Positions 17,158 through 24,368 of a stretch of 64,000 nt of DNA are shown in pieces. The notes beneath the pieces are model-generated. The model did not search any database, was not told where the DNA came from, and saw nothing but the letters and a program-made list of their open reading frames with translations. The stretch's first letter is position 1, and each line of letters begins with the position of its first letter. This DNA comes from Comamonas sp. B21-038 (GTDB taxonomy: Bacteria > Pseudomonadota > Gammaproteobacteria > Burkholderiales > Burkholderiaceae_C). The stretch lies in assembly GCF_022387135.1 (NCBI RefSeq), contig NZ_CP092462.1, positions 372,001 through 436,000 on the forward strand, read 5' to 3'. The position numbers and the translations under genes were made by a program.

Positions 17158-17685
17158 TTAGGTGGTGGGGGCGCTGTGGTCTCCGTCGCCCAGGGTTTTT
17201 TCCATCATCACGATATCCAACCAGCGGCCAAATTTCCAGCCCACCGAGCGCATCACGCCCACCTGGGTAAAACCGGCTGCGCGGTGCACGCCGACCGAGC
17301 CGAGGTTGTTGGAGTCACCGATCACAGCGATGAGCTTGCGCACACCGGCAGCCTCGCAGTGCGCGATCAAGGCGTTCATCAGCAGGCGCCCCAGACCCCG
17401 GCCATGTTGGCCATCCGCCACATAGATCGAGTCCTCGGCCGAGAAACGGTAGGCTGGCCGCGCCTTGAACCAGTTCGCATAGGCAAAGCCCAGGATCTGG
17501 CCGTCGGCATCCTCGGCCACCAGGTAGGGGAGCTGGCGCGACAATACCTCGTCTCGGCGCCGGGTCATTTCCTCTTCGCTGGGGGCTTCGGTCTCGAAGC
17601 TGCCTGTGCCATGCAGCACATGGTGGGCATAAATGCGGGTGATGGCGGGAAGGTCCTGGGGGGTACTGGCACGAACACTTGGCAT
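17158..17685 (-). CDS. GNAT-family N-acetyltransferase (phosphinothricin/methionine-sulfoximine acetyltransferase type)
   Basis: A 175-residue GNAT enzyme. The N-terminal strand RASTPQDLPAITRIYAHHV, GSFETEAPS, the acetyl-CoA binding motif GQHGRGLGRLLMNALI near residue 92 and the C-terminal VGWKFGRWLDIVMM are characteristic of the Pat/MddA branch. That branch acetylates phosphinothricin or methionine derivatives. Its start codon region overlaps the -35 element of the divergent rpsP promoter, so the two genes share a very short control region. Confidence 0.88.
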   Translation of the reverse strand: MPSVRASTPQDLPAITRIYAHHVLHGTGSFETEAPSEEEMTRRRDEVLSRQLPYLVAEDADGQILGFAYANWFKARPAYRFSAEDSIYVADGQHGRGLGRLLMNALIAHCEAAGVRKLIAVIGDSNNLGSVGVHRAAGFTQVGVMRSVGWKFGRWLDIVMMEKTLGDGDHSAPTT

Positions 17686-17707
17686 GATTGAAAGAAGTTT
17701 GTATAAT
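17679..17707 (+). promoter_or_regulatory. Sigma-70 promoter of the rpsP operon
   Basis: TTGGCA (17679-17684), exactly 17 bp, then a perfect TATAAT (17702-17707), 85 bp before the rpsP start. The -35 box overlaps the start codon of the oppositely oriented acetyltransferase gene. Confidence 0.8.
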
Positions 17708-17792
17708 CTGCGGCTTTACTGCGTGTCGCTGGCCGGGTGGCTAGTTGCGTGTCTCAAACGTGGTAAGAAAACTAACCACCCGAAGGATTATT

Positions 17793-18044
17793 ATGGTCGT
17801 AATTCGACTCTCCCGCGGCGGCTCCAAGGCCCGTCCGTTCTACAACATCGTCGTTGCTGACAAGCGCGTGCGCCGTGACGGCGCGTTCATCGAGCGCGTG
17901 GGTTTCTACAACCCACTGGCCAAGGAAGGCGTTGAAGGTCTGCGCGTTGCTCTGGACCGCGTGGCTTACTGGAAGAGCGTTGGTGCTCAGGCTTCCACCA
18001 CCGTGGACCGTCTGGTCAAGCAAGCTGCTGCCAAGGCTGCTTAA
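17793..18044 (+). CDS. rpsP: 30S ribosomal protein S16
   Basis: An 83-residue S16 protein beginning [20 protein letters not shown], with [18 protein letters not shown], typical of bacterial S16. The start at 17793 is chosen because it gives the universal N-terminus; AAGGATTATT precedes it. It is a primary assembly protein of the 30S body and the first gene of the conserved rpsP-rimM-trmD-rplS operon. It is separated from rimM by a terminator-like hairpin that probably lowers downstream expression. Confidence 0.98.
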   Translation: MVVIRLSRGGSKARPFYNIVVADKRVRRDGAFIERVGFYNPLAKEGVEGLRVALDRVAYWKSVGAQASTTVDRLVKQAAAKAA

Positions 18045-18090
18045 TTTGCCTCTCTCGTCACGGGTGGTGCTCCGGTACCGTCCGTGCATG

Positions 18091-18128
18091 CGGGCCGCTG
18101 CTGCGATGAGCACTGCGGCCCGTTTTTT
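18091..18128 (+). terminator. Attenuator-like terminator between rpsP and rimM
   Basis: CGGGCCGC (18091-18098) pairs with GCGGCCCG (18115-18122). The stem is extended inside by TGCT/AGCA with a small bulge and is followed by T6. It lies inside a classic operon, so partial read-through is expected. Confidence 0.8.
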
Positions 18129-18147
18129 ATTGCCCTGTTGAAATGCC

Positions 18148-18720
18148 ATGCCCGCTACCGAGTTGTTGTTAAGCCCTGCCACCTTGCCCGATGACGCCAT
18201 TGAAGTGGCGCGCATCGCCGATGCCTGGGGCGTCAAGGGATGGTTCAAGGTGATTGCCCTCAGCCCCGACCCGCAGGCGCTGCTCAAGTCCAAGCTGTGG
18301 TTCATCCAGCCCCCAGAGAAGGGCGCGCGCCACTTCCAGGGCGTGGCCCAGCTGGAGATGCGCCAGGCGCGGTTCCATGGCGATGGCATGGTGGGCTGGG
18401 CCCAGGGCGTGGACGACCGTGACCAGGCGGAAAAACTCAAGGGTGCGCGGGTGTTCATCTCGCGCGCCGATTTCCCCAAGACCGAAGACGGCGAGTACTA
18501 CTGGGTGGACCTGCTCGGTCTGGCCGTGGTCAACCGCGAAGGTATTGCGCTGGGCACCGTCAGCGACCTGATGGCCTCCGGCCCGCAGACCGTGCTGGTG
18601 CTGAACTACGAAGAAGACGGCAAGACGCAGGAGCGCCTGATCCCGTTTGTCGACGCCTTTGTCGACGAGGTCTCGCTGCCCAACAAGCGCATCACGGTCG
18701 ACTGGCAGCCGGACTACTGA
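18148..18720 (+). CDS. rimM: 16S rRNA processing/ribosome maturation factor RimM
   Basis: A 190-residue protein with the RimM N-terminal beta-barrel (VARIADAWGVKGWFKV, near residue 20) and a C-terminal PRC barrel (YYWVDLLGLAVVNREG). It helps assemble the 30S head and binds S19. Its place between rpsP and trmD is conserved in proteobacteria. No strong ribosome binding site is evident, which fits its usually low expression compared with the ribosomal proteins. Confidence 0.97.
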   Translation: MPATELLLSPATLPDDAIEVARIADAWGVKGWFKVIALSPDPQALLKSKLWFIQPPEKGARHFQGVAQLEMRQARFHGDGMVGWAQGVDDRDQAEKLKGARVFISRADFPKTEDGEYYWVDLLGLAVVNREGIALGTVSDLMASGPQTVLVLNYEEDGKTQERLIPFVDAFVDEVSLPNKRITVDWQPDY

Positions 18721-18759
18721 TCGTGCCGGGCACACTGGCCGCCAGCGGGGAGAATTTCC

Positions 18760-19536
18760 ATGCGCTTTGACATCATCACCTTGTTCCCCGAGCTGTTCAG
18801 CCCCTTTGTCGAGGTGGGCGTGACGCGCCGTGCCTACAGCAGCGGCCAGGTGGCAGTGCAGTGCTGGAACCCGCGCGACTACGCCCCGGGCAACTACCGC
18901 CGCGTCGATGACCGCCCCTTTGGTGGCGGCCCCGGCATGGTGATGATGGCCCAGCCGCTGGCCGATTGCCTGGCCGCCATCCGCGCTGCGCGTGCCGAGG
19001 CCGAGCCTGCGCCGCTGGTGCTGTTCTCGCCGATTGGCGAGCGCATGGACCATGCCCAGGTGCAGCGCTGGTCCGATTCGCAGGGCGCTATTTTGCTGTG
19101 CGGCCGCTATGAAGGTGTGGACCAGCGCTTTATCGATCGCCATGTCGATGTGCAGCTGAGCCTGGGCGATTTTGTGCTCTCCGGTGGCGAGATCGCTGCG
19201 ATGGCCCTGCTCGATGCGGTGGCCCGCCTGCAGCCGGGTGTGCTGCATGACGAGGGCAGCCACCAGTTCGACAGCTTCAACCCCGCGCTCGATGGCCTGT
19301 TGGATTGCCCCCACTACACCCGCCCGGAGGTCTGGGAAGGTGAGCCGGTGCCTGCGGCGCTGCTGTCGGGCCACCATGCCAATATCGAGCGCTGGCGCCG
19401 TGAGCAAAGCCTGCGCAACACGGCCATGCACCGCCCTGAACTGCTGGACCAGGCGCGCAGCCGCAACCAGCTCAGCCGCAAGGATGAGCAGCTGCTGGCC
19501 AGTGCCGATTTGGTGAATTTGGCAAAACCGCTATAA
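18760..19536 (+). CDS. trmD: tRNA (guanine-N1)-methyltransferase TrmD
   Basis: A 258-residue SPOUT methyltransferase that makes m1G37 in tRNA to prevent frameshifting. The N-terminus [13 protein letters not shown], the trefoil-knot SAM-binding segments [15 protein letters not shown] and [11 protein letters not shown], and RPEVWEGE are visible. GGGGAGAA lies upstream of the ATG. Its stop codon lies inside the TATAAT of a candidate promoter for rplS. Confidence 0.98.
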   Translation: MRFDIITLFPELFSPFVEVGVTRRAYSSGQVAVQCWNPRDYAPGNYRRVDDRPFGGGPGMVMMAQPLADCLAAIRAARAEAEPAPLVLFSPIGERMDHAQVQRWSDSQGAILLCGRYEGVDQRFIDRHVDVQLSLGDFVLSGGEIAAMALLDAVARLQPGVLHDEGSHQFDSFNPALDGLLDCPHYTRPEVWEGEPVPAALLSGHHANIERWRREQSLRNTAMHRPELLDQARSRNQLSRKDEQLLASADLVNLAKPL

Positions 19537-19537
19537 T
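19510..19537 (+). promoter_or_regulatory. Candidate own promoter of rplS at the end of trmD
   Basis: A perfect TATAAT at 19532-19537 contains the trmD stop codon; TTGGTG (19510-19515) lies 16 bp upstream. It would give a leader of about 125 bases before rplS. Confidence 0.5.
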
Positions 19538-19669
19538 TGCGGGTTTTACGATCCTCTACACGGCCGCTTTTTTCAATGGTGAGAGAAGCAACACGCCGCA
19601 ACTGCCCCGTACACCGTGCTGGGCGCGGCTGCCAAATTCATGGCGCGCGTATGATCGTTGGATGAAACC

Positions 19670-20053
19670 ATGAACCTGATCCAGATTCTCGAGCAAGAAG
19701 AAATTGCTCGCCTGAACAAGACCATTCCTGAATTTGCCCCTGGCGACACCGTGATCGTGAGCGTGAACGTTGTGGAAGGTACGCGCAAGCGCGTGCAGGC
19801 TTACGAAGGCGTGGTGATTGCCAAGCGCAATCGCGGTCTGAACAGCGGCTTCACCGTGCGCAAGATCTCCAGCGGCGAAGGCGTGGAACGTACGTTCCAA
19901 ACCTACAGCCCCATGATCGCCGGTATCGAAGTCAAGCGCCGCGGCGATGTGCGCCGTGCCAAGCTGTACTACCTGCGTGAGCGCAGCGGCAAGTCGGCTC
20001 GTATCAAGGAAAAGCTGCCAGCACGCAAGGCAGCACCTGTGGCAGCTGCGTAA
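19670..20053 (+). CDS. rplS: 50S ribosomal protein L19
   Basis: A 127-residue L19. The N-terminus [12 protein letters not shown], the core [20 protein letters not shown] and the C-terminal [25 protein letters not shown] (read in parts) are typical. The ATG at 19670 gives the family start; a TTG four codons upstream is not needed. It sits at the 30S-50S interface. It is the last gene of the operon, and an intrinsic terminator lies 28 bp downstream. Confidence 0.98.
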   Translation: MNLIQILEQEEIARLNKTIPEFAPGDTVIVSVNVVEGTRKRVQAYEGVVIAKRNRGLNSGFTVRKISSGEGVERTFQTYSPMIAGIEVKRRGDVRRAKLYYLRERSGKSARIKEKLPARKAAPVAAA

Positions 20054-20081
20054 TAACGCTGCGACAGAGCCCAGTGCTGAA

Positions 20082-20114
20082 AGCCGCTACAGTGCAAGCT
20101 GTGGCGGCTTTTTT
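20082..20114 (+). terminator. Intrinsic terminator of the rpsP-rplS operon
   Basis: AGCCGC plus ACAG (20082-20092) pair with CTGT and GCGGCT, followed by a run of six T. The CoA diphosphatase gene starts shortly after it. Confidence 0.85.
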
Positions 20115-20143
20115 ACATGGGCCGCTGCTTGCTGCCTCCGTCT

Positions 20144-20887
20144 ATGTCCCACCTATCCTCTCCCTCGCCTTCGTCATCCCCCGCCGCCGCTACCCGGGTT
20201 TCGTCCGTGCTGGACCCGCGCCGCGCGCCGGTGGTGCAGATCGATTCGGCCCTGCCGGCGGTCGCTCCGCGCATGTTGCTGGCAGATTCCCTGCGCCAGG
20301 CTTTTGCCGCCCATCCCCATGGTGGGGAGCCGGAGATCTTCCGCGAGCGCAGCTGGACGGACCGCCCCCCCGCCAAGGCCGCCGTGCTGGTGGCGCTGGT
20401 GCAGCGCCAGGAGATGCATGTGCTGCTGACCCAGCGCAGCGCCAGCCTGAGCAACCATTCGGGGCAGATTGCGTTTCCGGGCGGCCGCCAGGACCCGGAG
20501 GACCGCGATATCAACGACACCGCGCTGCGCGAGGCCTGGGAAGAGGTGGGGCTGGCGCGTGAGCGCGTCGAGATCATTGGCCGCCTGCCCGAGTACGCCA
20601 CCGGCTCGGGCTTTGAGGTGACGCCTATCGTCGGGCTGGTGCAGCCACCGTTTCACCTGCAGGCCAACCCGGGCGAGGTGGATGAGGTGTTTGAGGTGCC
20701 ACTGTCCTTCTTGATGAATCCTGCACACCACCGCTGGCAGCAGCTGGACACGCCGGAGTTCAGCCGCCGCTGGCTGTCGATGCCCTATGACGACCCTGCG
20801 TCGGGCCACCAGCGCTTCATCTGGGGGGCTACGGCCAGCATGCTGCGCAATTTGTACCGGTTTTTGGCGTTTCCACCCGCGTTGTAG
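20144..20887 (+). CDS. NUDIX hydrolase, coenzyme A diphosphatase (NudL/UPF0035 type)
   Basis: A 247-residue NUDIX protein. The extended UPF0035 motif is clear: LLTQRSASLSNHSGQIAFPG, then GGRQDPED and TALREAWEEVGL. It differs from the plain Nudix box by a longer spacer, as in CoA pyrophosphatases, which split CoA into phosphopantetheine and 3',5'-ADP. I chose 20144 (MSHLSSPS) as the start because an upstream ATG at 20117 lies only two bases past the preceding terminator; the choice is uncertain. The Ser/Ala-rich N-terminus looks disordered. Confidence 0.88.
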   Translation: MSHLSSPSPSSSPAAATRVSSVLDPRRAPVVQIDSALPAVAPRMLLADSLRQAFAAHPHGGEPEIFRERSWTDRPPAKAAVLVALVQRQEMHVLLTQRSASLSNHSGQIAFPGGRQDPEDRDINDTALREAWEEVGLARERVEIIGRLPEYATGSGFEVTPIVGLVQPPFHLQANPGEVDEVFEVPLSFLMNPAHHRWQQLDTPEFSRRWLSMPYDDPASGHQRFIWGATASMLRNLYRFLAFPPAL

Positions 20888-20898
20888 TTTGTAACGGC

Positions 20899-20926
20899 TT
20901 GTGTGATACATCACAGCCGGTATGAT
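20899..20926 (+). promoter_or_regulatory. Candidate promoter of the CobD/CbiB-like gene
   Basis: TTGTGT (20899-20904), 16 bp, TATGAT (20921-20926). The ATG at 20935 is only 9 bases past the -10 box, so the mRNA would have a leader of one or two bases. Confidence 0.45.
20902..20915. promoter_or_regulatory. Dyad TGTGAT-AC-ATCACA in a promoter spacer
   Basis: A perfect inverted repeat with 6-bp arms and a 2-bp centre sits between the -35 and -10 boxes. The spacing is shorter than the TGTGA-N6-TCACA of CRP. A repressor bound here would block the promoter. Confidence 0.4.
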
Positions 20927-20934
20927 CACCGTCC

Positions 20935-21912
20935 ATGAGTTTTTTCGCCACGCTGATGGCCCTGCTGCTGGAGCAGGCCAAGTCCCTGTCTCGTGACAAC
21001 CCGGTCTATGCCGGCGTGCGCGCATGGGTGCAATGGCTCAGCCGCAACCTGGATGCTGGCGAGCAACGCCACGGCTGGCTGGCCTGGAGCGTCGCGGTGC
21101 TGCTGCCCACCGCGCTGGCCATGGGCATGCACTGGCTGCTGGTCGCACTGGTGGGCTGGCCGCTGGCGATGGCCTGGCATGTGCTGGTGCTCTATGTGAC
21201 CCTGGGCTTTCGCCAGTTCAGCCACCATTTCACCCGTATCCGCCATGCGCTGGAATCCGGCGACGAAGAGCAGGCCCGCCAGTACCTGGCCGATTGGCAG
21301 CAGGTCAACGCCGATGATCTGCCGCGGCGCGAGATCGTCCGCCATGTCATCGAATACTCGGTACTGGCCGCGCACCGCCATGTGTTTGGCGTGCTGGCCT
21401 GCTACTCCATCGGCTCGGCGCTGGGCTTGGGGCCTGCCGGCGCGGTGTTTTTCCGCATGGCTGAATATGCGTCGCGCTTTGCGCGCAAGTCGCCCGAGCC
21501 GGCCGCCCTGGTGCAAGGCGCTTTCGAGACGGTCGCCGCCAAGGCCTGGACGGTGGTGGACTGGCTGCCCTCCCGGCTGACCGCGCTGAGCTTTGCCGTG
21601 GTGGGCAATTTCGAAGAGGCCATCGACGGCTGGCGCTTTCAGACCCAGCATTTCCCCAATGACAACGACGGCGTGATTCTGGCCGCCACCGCCGGCGCCA
21701 TCGACGTTCGCCTGGGCGGCGTGGCCTTGCGTGCCCGCAGTGTCGATATCGATGCCGCTGCGCCGCTGCAGATCCAGGGCGATGGCGCCACCACCCCGGG
21801 CCGTGACCCGGAAGTGGCCCACCTGCGCAGTGTGGTGGGCCTGGTGTGGCGCTCCGTCGTGGTCTGGATGTTGCTGCTCGCGCTGCTCACCCTGGCGCGC
21901 CTGTTGGGCTGA
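20935..21912 (+). CDS. CobD/CbiB-family membrane protein
   Basis: A 325-residue inner-membrane protein related to CobD/CbiB (adenosylcobinamide-phosphate synthase) and to the AmpE-like signalling branch. It has hydrophobic segments near residues 45-75 (including VLYVTLGFRQFSHHF) and in the middle and C-terminus (LLLALLTLARLLG). The family motif RDIVRHVIEYSV-like appears as RREIVRHVIEYSV, and NFEEAIDGWRFQ is present. No other cobalamin gene lies nearby, so true B12 synthesis is not supported by context; a regulatory or unknown role is possible. The start codon directly follows a candidate promoter. Confidence 0.75.
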   Translation: MSFFATLMALLLEQAKSLSRDNPVYAGVRAWVQWLSRNLDAGEQRHGWLAWSVAVLLPTALAMGMHWLLVALVGWPLAMAWHVLVLYVTLGFRQFSHHFTRIRHALESGDEEQARQYLADWQQVNADDLPRREIVRHVIEYSVLAAHRHVFGVLACYSIGSALGLGPAGAVFFRMAEYASRFARKSPEPAALVQGAFETVAAKAWTVVDWLPSRLTALSFAVVGNFEEAIDGWRFQTQHFPNDNDGVILAATAGAIDVRLGGVALRARSVDIDAAAPLQIQGDGATTPGRDPEVAHLRSVVGLVWRSVVVWMLLLALLTLARLLG

Positions 21913-22044
21913 GCCGCTAACACAACCCTTGATACGTCGTTGCCTGGCCGGCCGCGCCAAGCCTTGTCGTACTACTGTACTGCCTGCGGCTTGGCGTCTA
22001 GTCTCAACCGCAAACCTGCGGTTTGCTGGGCCGTGTTAACGGCT
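21912..22044. repeat. Structured intergenic element: outer stem with two inner hairpins
   Basis: The gap between two convergent genes is almost entirely one folded element. The outer arms AGCCGCTAACAC (21912-21923) and GTGTTAACGGCT (22033-22044) pair with one mismatch. Inside are a perfect 9-bp hairpin CGCCAAGCC/GGCTTGGCG (21955-21963 with 21988-21996) and a 7-bp hairpin AACCGCA/TGCGGTT (22006-22012 with 22017-22023). Together they can form a three-way junction. It may act as a bidirectional terminator or be a dispersed repeat; only one copy is in the window. Confidence 0.6.
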
Positions 22045-22045
22045 A

Positions 22046-23212
22046 CTAGGCAGTCTGCAGCGCAGCGCTTGGGCTGCGGCGCTGGCCCATCGCCACCAGC
22101 ACCAGGCCGACGGCCGACAGCGCTGCAGCACCCCAGATGATCGACAGCAGGCCTGCGCCGGCAATCAGGCTGCCGCCTACCCAGGCACCCAGCGCATTGC
22201 CCAGGTTGAAGGCGGCGATGTTCAGGCTGGAGGCCAAGGTGGCGCCCTGGCTGCCCACACCTTGCATCACCCGCATCTGCATGGGGGCAACGGTGGCGAA
22301 CGCGACAACGCCGAGCACCGTCACATAGGCCATGGCCACGCCTGCCGAGATGCCAAAGGCCCAGCGGCCTGCGAGCAGCACGGCCACCAGGGCGCCCAGG
22401 GTGATCCACAGCGCGCGCACCACGCCCCGGTCGGCCAGCTTGCCGCCGGCAATATTGCCTACGGCCGAGCCGGCGCCAAACAGCAGCAGGCTCACGGCCA
22501 CACCGGTGTTGCCCATCTGGGTGATCTGCGACAGCAGCGGCTCCACATAGGTGTAGAGCGCAAACACGCCACCAAAGCCGAAGACCGTCATGCCCAGGCC
22601 CAGCCACAACGGCGTGCTCGCCAGGATGGAGAGCTCATCGCGCAGTGCAGCAGGCGCAGCTTGCTGGAGCTTGCTGGGCACAAAGGCGGCCAGAATGCCC
22701 AGGGCTACGACACCGACACCCGCTACGGCCGCAAAGGCCATGCGCCAGCCAAAATGCTGGCCGATCCAGGTGCCGGCCGGCACGCCCAGCAAGGTAGCCA
22801 GGGTCAGGCCCGAGAACATCAGCGCAATGGCCGAGGCCTGCTTGTCCTTGGCCACGAGGCCGGTGGCGACGACGGCACCGACGCCAAAGAAGGTGCCGTG
22901 GGTGAGCGAGGTCAGCATGCGCGCGCCCATCAGCCAGCCGTAGCTGGGGGCCATCGCTGCGGCGATGTTGCCGGCGATGAAGATCAGCATCAGGCCCAGC
23001 AGCAGCCATTTGCGCGGCCAGCTGCGGGTGGCCAGGGTGAGCACGGGTGCGCCAATGGCCACGCCAAAGGCATAGCCGGAGATCAGGGTGCCGGCCGTCG
23101 GGATGCTGATGCCCAGGTCCTGGCTGACCTGGGTGAGCAGGCCCATGATGATGAATTCAGTGGTGCCAATGCCAAAGGCACCGGCGGCGAGCGCCAGCAA
23201 TGAGACAGGCAT
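22046..23212 (-). CDS. MFS transporter (AraJ/DHA1-like)
   Basis: A 388-residue, 12-helix major facilitator protein. It begins MPVSLLALAAGAFGIGTTEF and continues with IMGLLTQVSQDLGISIPTAG and ISGYAFGVAIGAPVLTL, the pattern of the AraJ/YdhP-like efflux branch. The start at 23212 is chosen because it gives this conserved N-terminus and AGGAAA precedes it on the minus strand. The gene is divergent from a LysR-type regulator 154 bp away, which probably controls it. Substrate unknown; export of sugars, arabinose-like compounds or drugs is possible. Confidence 0.88.
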   Translation of the reverse strand: MPVSLLALAAGAFGIGTTEFIIMGLLTQVSQDLGISIPTAGTLISGYAFGVAIGAPVLTLATRSWPRKWLLLGLMLIFIAGNIAAAMAPSYGWLMGARMLTSLTHGTFFGVGAVVATGLVAKDKQASAIALMFSGLTLATLLGVPAGTWIGQHFGWRMAFAAVAGVGVVALGILAAFVPSKLQQAAPAALRDELSILASTPLWLGLGMTVFGFGGVFALYTYVEPLLSQITQMGNTGVAVSLLLFGAGSAVGNIAGGKLADRGVVRALWITLGALVAVLLAGRWAFGISAGVAMAYVTVLGVVAFATVAPMQMRVMQGVGSQGATLASSLNIAAFNLGNALGAWVGGSLIAGAGLLSIIWGAAALSAVGLVLVAMGQRRSPSAALQTA

Positions 23213-23295
23213 GAGAGGTTTCCTTGTGTGATGCGATGGCCGGTGGCCTCGTTGAGGAGATGGATTGTGAAGCGCAGCCGCATTCTTGTGTAGCC

Positions 23296-23320
23296 GGAAC
23301 AGCGGAAAGGTATTTGTTCC
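23296..23320. promoter_or_regulatory. Candidate operator between the MFS and LysR genes
   Basis: GGAACA (23296-23301) and TGTTCC (23315-23320) form a perfect 6-bp inverted repeat with a 13-bp spacer in the divergent intergenic region. It is a plausible LysR-regulator site. Confidence 0.35.
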
Positions 23321-23366
23321 CAAATGGAATAAATGGGTGCAGAATTTGCGGTCACCATCGACCACC

Positions 23367-24347
23367 ATGACGCTTTTGACCATGCGCAACCCTGCCTCTG
23401 CCGCCAGCCCGACTTTCGAAACCAACCGCTCCGGTGAGCTGGAGGTGTTTGTGCAAGTGGCCGAGCACGGCAGCTTCTCGGCTGCGGCCCGCCACCTGGG
23501 CGTGTCGCCGTCGGCCACCAGCAAGATCGTGGCCCGCATGGAGGCGCGGCTGGGCGCGCAGCTGCTGCTGCGCAGCACCCGCCGCGTGCAGCTGACGCCG
23601 GAGGGCCGCCAGCTCTACGAGCGCGGCCAGCGCGTGCTGGCTGACCTGCAGGAGGCCGAAGCGGCTGCATCGCTGCGCAGCACGCCCAAGGGGGTCGTGC
23701 GCATCAACTCCAGTTCATCGACGGGGCAGGCCATCCTGGTGCCGCTGATGGCCCGGCTGATGCAGCAGTACCCCGGCCTGGTGCTGGACCTGAGCTTTAC
23801 CGACGAGGTGGTCGACCTGATGGAGGCGCGGGCCGATATCGCGATCCGCTGGGGCAAGCTGCCGGCCTCGGACATGGTGGCGCGGCTGCTGGGCCATACC
23901 CGCCAGGTGATGGTGGCGGCACCGGCCTATCTGGATGCGCATGGCGTGCCCACGCACCCTAATGCGCTGGGCGGCCATGTGCGCATTGGCTGGAACTACC
24001 AGCGCACGGTGCCGCACTGGCCGTTCCGGGTGGCGGGGCAGGATGTGGAGGTGCCGATTGGCGAGCTGCTGCGCGTCAACGATGGCGATGTGATGCGCAA
24101 CCTGGCGGTCGAAGGCGTGGGCCTGGCGCGGCTGTCGCTGTTCCATGCCTGGCACGATATTGCTGCAGGCCGGCTGCAGGTGGTGCTGGAGGCCTTCAAC
24201 ACCGGCGTGCTGGAGCCCATCCATGCGGTCTACCTGGGCAAGCCCGAACGCCTGCCGTCGCGCACGCGGGCGGTGCTTGATTTTCTGAAAGCCCATGTCG
24301 ACCTGGGCCATGCCGAGACCCTGCCCAAGCAGTGGTGCCGGGGCTGA
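23367..24347 (+). CDS. LysR-family transcriptional regulator
   Basis: A 326-residue LysR-type regulator. The N-terminal winged helix includes FVQVAEHGSFSAAARHLGVS, ATSKIVARMEARLG and LLLRSTRRVQLTPEG. The C-terminal effector domain has SSSTGQAILVPLM and FTDEVVDLMEARADIAIRWG. The start is uncertain: ATGs at 23367 and 23382 are both possible and the extra upstream frame lacks homology. It is divergent from the MFS gene and likely regulates that gene and itself. Confidence 0.9.
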   Translation: MTLLTMRNPASAASPTFETNRSGELEVFVQVAEHGSFSAAARHLGVSPSATSKIVARMEARLGAQLLLRSTRRVQLTPEGRQLYERGQRVLADLQEAEAAASLRSTPKGVVRINSSSSTGQAILVPLMARLMQQYPGLVLDLSFTDEVVDLMEARADIAIRWGKLPASDMVARLLGHTRQVMVAAPAYLDAHGVPTHPNALGGHVRIGWNYQRTVPHWPFRVAGQDVEVPIGELLRVNDGDVMRNLAVEGVGLARLSLFHAWHDIAAGRLQVVLEAFNTGVLEPIHAVYLGKPERLPSRTRAVLDFLKAHVDLGHAETLPKQWCRG

Positions 24348-24368
24348 AGCCTGGATTAAAAGCTTCAG
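24344..24368. terminator. Hairpin shared by two convergent stop codons
   Basis: CTGAAGC (24344-24350) and GCTTCAG (24362-24368) form a perfect 7-bp inverted repeat that contains the LysR stop codon and touches the rsgA stop. There is no T-run; it may be a bidirectional terminator. Confidence 0.4.

Noticed and set aside
20935-21912. Cobalamin biosynthesis assignment for the CobD/CbiB-like gene
   Set aside because: No other cobalamin gene or B12 riboswitch is in the window, so only the family name is kept.
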